5,542 nt of DNA from Promethearchaeota archaeon (GTDB lineage Archaea > Asgardarchaeota > Lokiarchaeia > Sigynarchaeales > SOKP01), in assembly GCA_019057735.1 (NCBI GenBank), contig JAHLWV010000164.1:1-5542 (forward strand), written 5' to 3'. Of the stretch, positions 4,227-5,542 are shown one piece after another; positions within the stretch are counted from its first letter, which is position 1; every line of letters begins with the position of its first letter. The translations under genes were made by a program, and so were the position numbers. The notes under the pieces were generated by a model. It saw only the letters and a program-made list of their open reading frames with translations. It made no database searches and was not told the origin of the DNA.

Positions 4227-5542
4227 CATTGCTTTTCGGAACTTTTCAAGTTGTTTTCGTGGAGTTACGGTTGGTCTTTCGTATCTTTTCAGTTTTGACT
4301 TAATTCCGAAGAGGTATTTTGAAATATTCTTCAATTTTTCAATATCGTAGCGCATCATCATCGTAATTGTCTCCATAGCAGGACTTCCTCCGCCGTGTAA
4401 GCCTGCAACCTGCATAAGACCAGTTATATCTGAAACAGCAAAGGCTTCAATACCTCTAAAACATCGTAGTATGTTTTCAGGTTTGACTCTTGGATTTCTC
4501 TGCATATATTTCATAGCAAGTTCCCCAACGTCTTCAGAAAAGAACGAGCCTTCAAAAGGTAATGTTGCGATAAGACCACCAGAAAGATCAGCTAGAATTT
4601 TATACTCCTCATATATCATTTCACCAGCGAATCTTCTTCCAGCGTTAGTCAAAATTTCATCAGGAACTTGTGTTCCTGAAGGTGCTTTTTCGGAATGCTT
4701 CGCACTGGATTCCCCAGCAGCAAAAACGAGTTCTGCTGTGCCTATTAGATGAGAAAGTTTATCTTGAACATGTGAAGTCTTTTCAATCCCATTATACTCT
4801 GCAACTAACGCTGCAGCGCTAGCTATTACTTCTGTTACAGCCGGTTTACAACCAGTATAACTGTGGCGATGAAAATGGGCAAACATTAACGCTAAAAAGC
4901 CAGCGTAGGCTGTTTGACGTGAGTCTGCGTGTGCATTTAGGAACACCCTCTCGTTAGGTACAAAAACATCATCAAAAATAATGAATGTTTCAGCGTCTCC
5001 AAATTTCGCAATGGGCGAATTTAAATGTTTGCCTAACCTAAAACTGGCAGGTCGAGTTAATAATTTAACCCCCTCCCAATCAGCAGGTAAGGCGAAAGCA
5101 ACGGCATAATCTTTATCCTCTGGACCCATGTATCTACAAGGGACTATAATCATCTCGTCTGCGTATGGTGTGTTGGTTATATTTATTTTACACCCTCTAA
5201 CAACAATTCCATCATCTCTTGTCTCGATAACTCTTAAGTATTGATCGGGATCTACTTGTTCATGAGGTCTTTTCAATCGATCCCCTTTAGGGTCTGTTTG
5301 AGCCGCACTAGCTACCAAATCGTTTTCTTGAAAAAACTCTAAATACTTCTTAAAGCGTTCGTAATGATCTGTTCCTAGCGCTTGATCTAGCTCGTATGTA
5401 ATTACAGAAAGAGCGTTTAAGGAATCGCAACCCATGCAGCGTTGAATACAGCCACCAACGCGATGACAGAGTAATCGAGTCATCAATTGTTTTTTTAATA
5501 GGTCATCTTCGCTTTGATGTATGTGTGTAAACCGGTTTATCT
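4203..5542 (-). CDS. abfD: 4-hydroxybutyryl-CoA dehydratase / vinylacetyl-CoA delta-isomerase (5' partial)
   Basis: The minus-strand frame is open to the window edge: 18 codons precede the apparent TTG start at 5486 and read as family sequence (NRFTHIHQSEDDLLKKQ). The gene therefore begins outside, roughly 65-70 residues upstream; 445 of about 500 residues are visible. The enzyme is a cytoplasmic FAD and [4Fe-4S] dehydratase turning 4-hydroxybutyryl-CoA into crotonyl-CoA. Numbering from the first whole codon (5540-5538), the cluster ligands Cys99, Cys103, His292 and Cys299 of the Clostridium aminobutyricum enzyme match Cys31, Cys35, His224 and Cys231 at a constant offset of 68. The neighbouring Gln101, Tyr296 and Lys300 equivalents (33, 228, 232) are also kept. 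These ligands separate it from the related HpaB-type flavin monooxygenases. Other blocks are TDPKGDR (82-88), FDDVFVPNERVF (189-200) and AGLHGGGSPAMET (379-391), followed by a lysine-rich tail. It ends four bases from the crotonase stop. Base composition appears less AT-rich than in the transporter gene. Confidence 0.92.
   Translation of the reverse strand, partial: INRFTHIHQSEDDLLKKQLMTRLLCHRVGGCIQRCMGCDSLNALSVITYELDQALGTDHYERFKKYLEFFQENDLVASAAQTDPKGDRLKRPHEQVDPDQYLRVIETRDDGIVVRGCKINITNTPYADEMIIVPCRYMGPEDKDYAVAFALPADWEGVKLLTRPASFRLGKHLNSPIAKFGDAETFIIFDDVFVPNERVFLNAHADSRQTAYAGFLALMFAHFHRHSYTGCKPAVTEVIASAAALVAEYNGIEKTSHVQDKLSHLIGTAELVFAAGESSAKHSEKAPSGTQVPDEILTNAGRRFAGEMIYEEYKILADLSGGLIATLPFEGSFFSEDVGELAMKYMQRNPRVKPENILRCFRGIEAFAVSDITGLMQVAGLHGGGSPAMETITMMMRYDIEKLKNISKYLFGIKSKLKRYERPTVTPRKQLEKFRKAMKGKKLEK

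Noticed and set aside
4471..4752. A 93-residue open frame on the plus strand inside abfD.
   Set aside because: It is antisense to strongly conserved AbfD codons and its composition is that of a shadow frame.
4203..5542. HpaB-type 4-hydroxyphenylacetate 3-monooxygenase, the other main annotation for this fold.
   Set aside because: All four iron-sulfur ligands of AbfD are present at the correct spacing; HpaB-type monooxygenases lack them.

Overview
The window is an AT-rich stretch of prokaryotic DNA with five protein-coding genes packed almost edge to edge. The first and last genes are cut by the window ends. I see no rRNA, tRNA, CRISPR array, insertion sequence or prophage gene. Several things point weakly to an archaeon, possibly Asgard-like: TATA-like boxes at archaeal spacing, little or no Shine-Dalgarno sequence before two of the three visible starts, oligo-T tracts at gene ends, and a 4-hydroxybutyryl-CoA dehydratase gene. 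An AT-rich anaerobic bacterium is not excluded.

Layout: (1) 1-795, plus strand: the C-terminal part of a fold-type II PLP enzyme of the ACC deaminase/D-cysteine desulfhydrase family, with an unusual cysteine-containing tail. (2) 813-2315, minus strand: a complete Xaa-His dipeptidase (PepD, peptidase family M20C), convergent with gene 1. (3) 2316-2446: a divergent promoter region. (4) 2447-3415, plus strand: a ten-helix EamA/DMT-family transporter. It is followed after 15 bases by (5) 3431-4198, plus strand: a crotonase-family enoyl-CoA hydratase/isomerase, probably in the same operon. (6) 4203-5542, minus strand: most of a 4-hydroxybutyryl-CoA dehydratase/vinylacetyl-CoA isomerase (AbfD). It is convergent with the crotonase with only four bases between the stop codons, and its reading frame runs off the right edge.

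Functionally the window suggests amino-acid and peptide use feeding CoA-thioester metabolism. PepD releases amino acids from dipeptides, the PLP enzyme would act on a small amino acid, and the transporter may move amino acids or metabolites. AbfD makes crotonyl-CoA from 4-hydroxybutyryl-CoA, and a crotonase can hydrate crotonyl-CoA to 3-hydroxybutyryl-CoA. Whether these genes form one pathway is inference. The least ordinary item is the C-terminal cysteine/tryptophan module on the PLP enzyme. I found no clear sign of a wholly new system.
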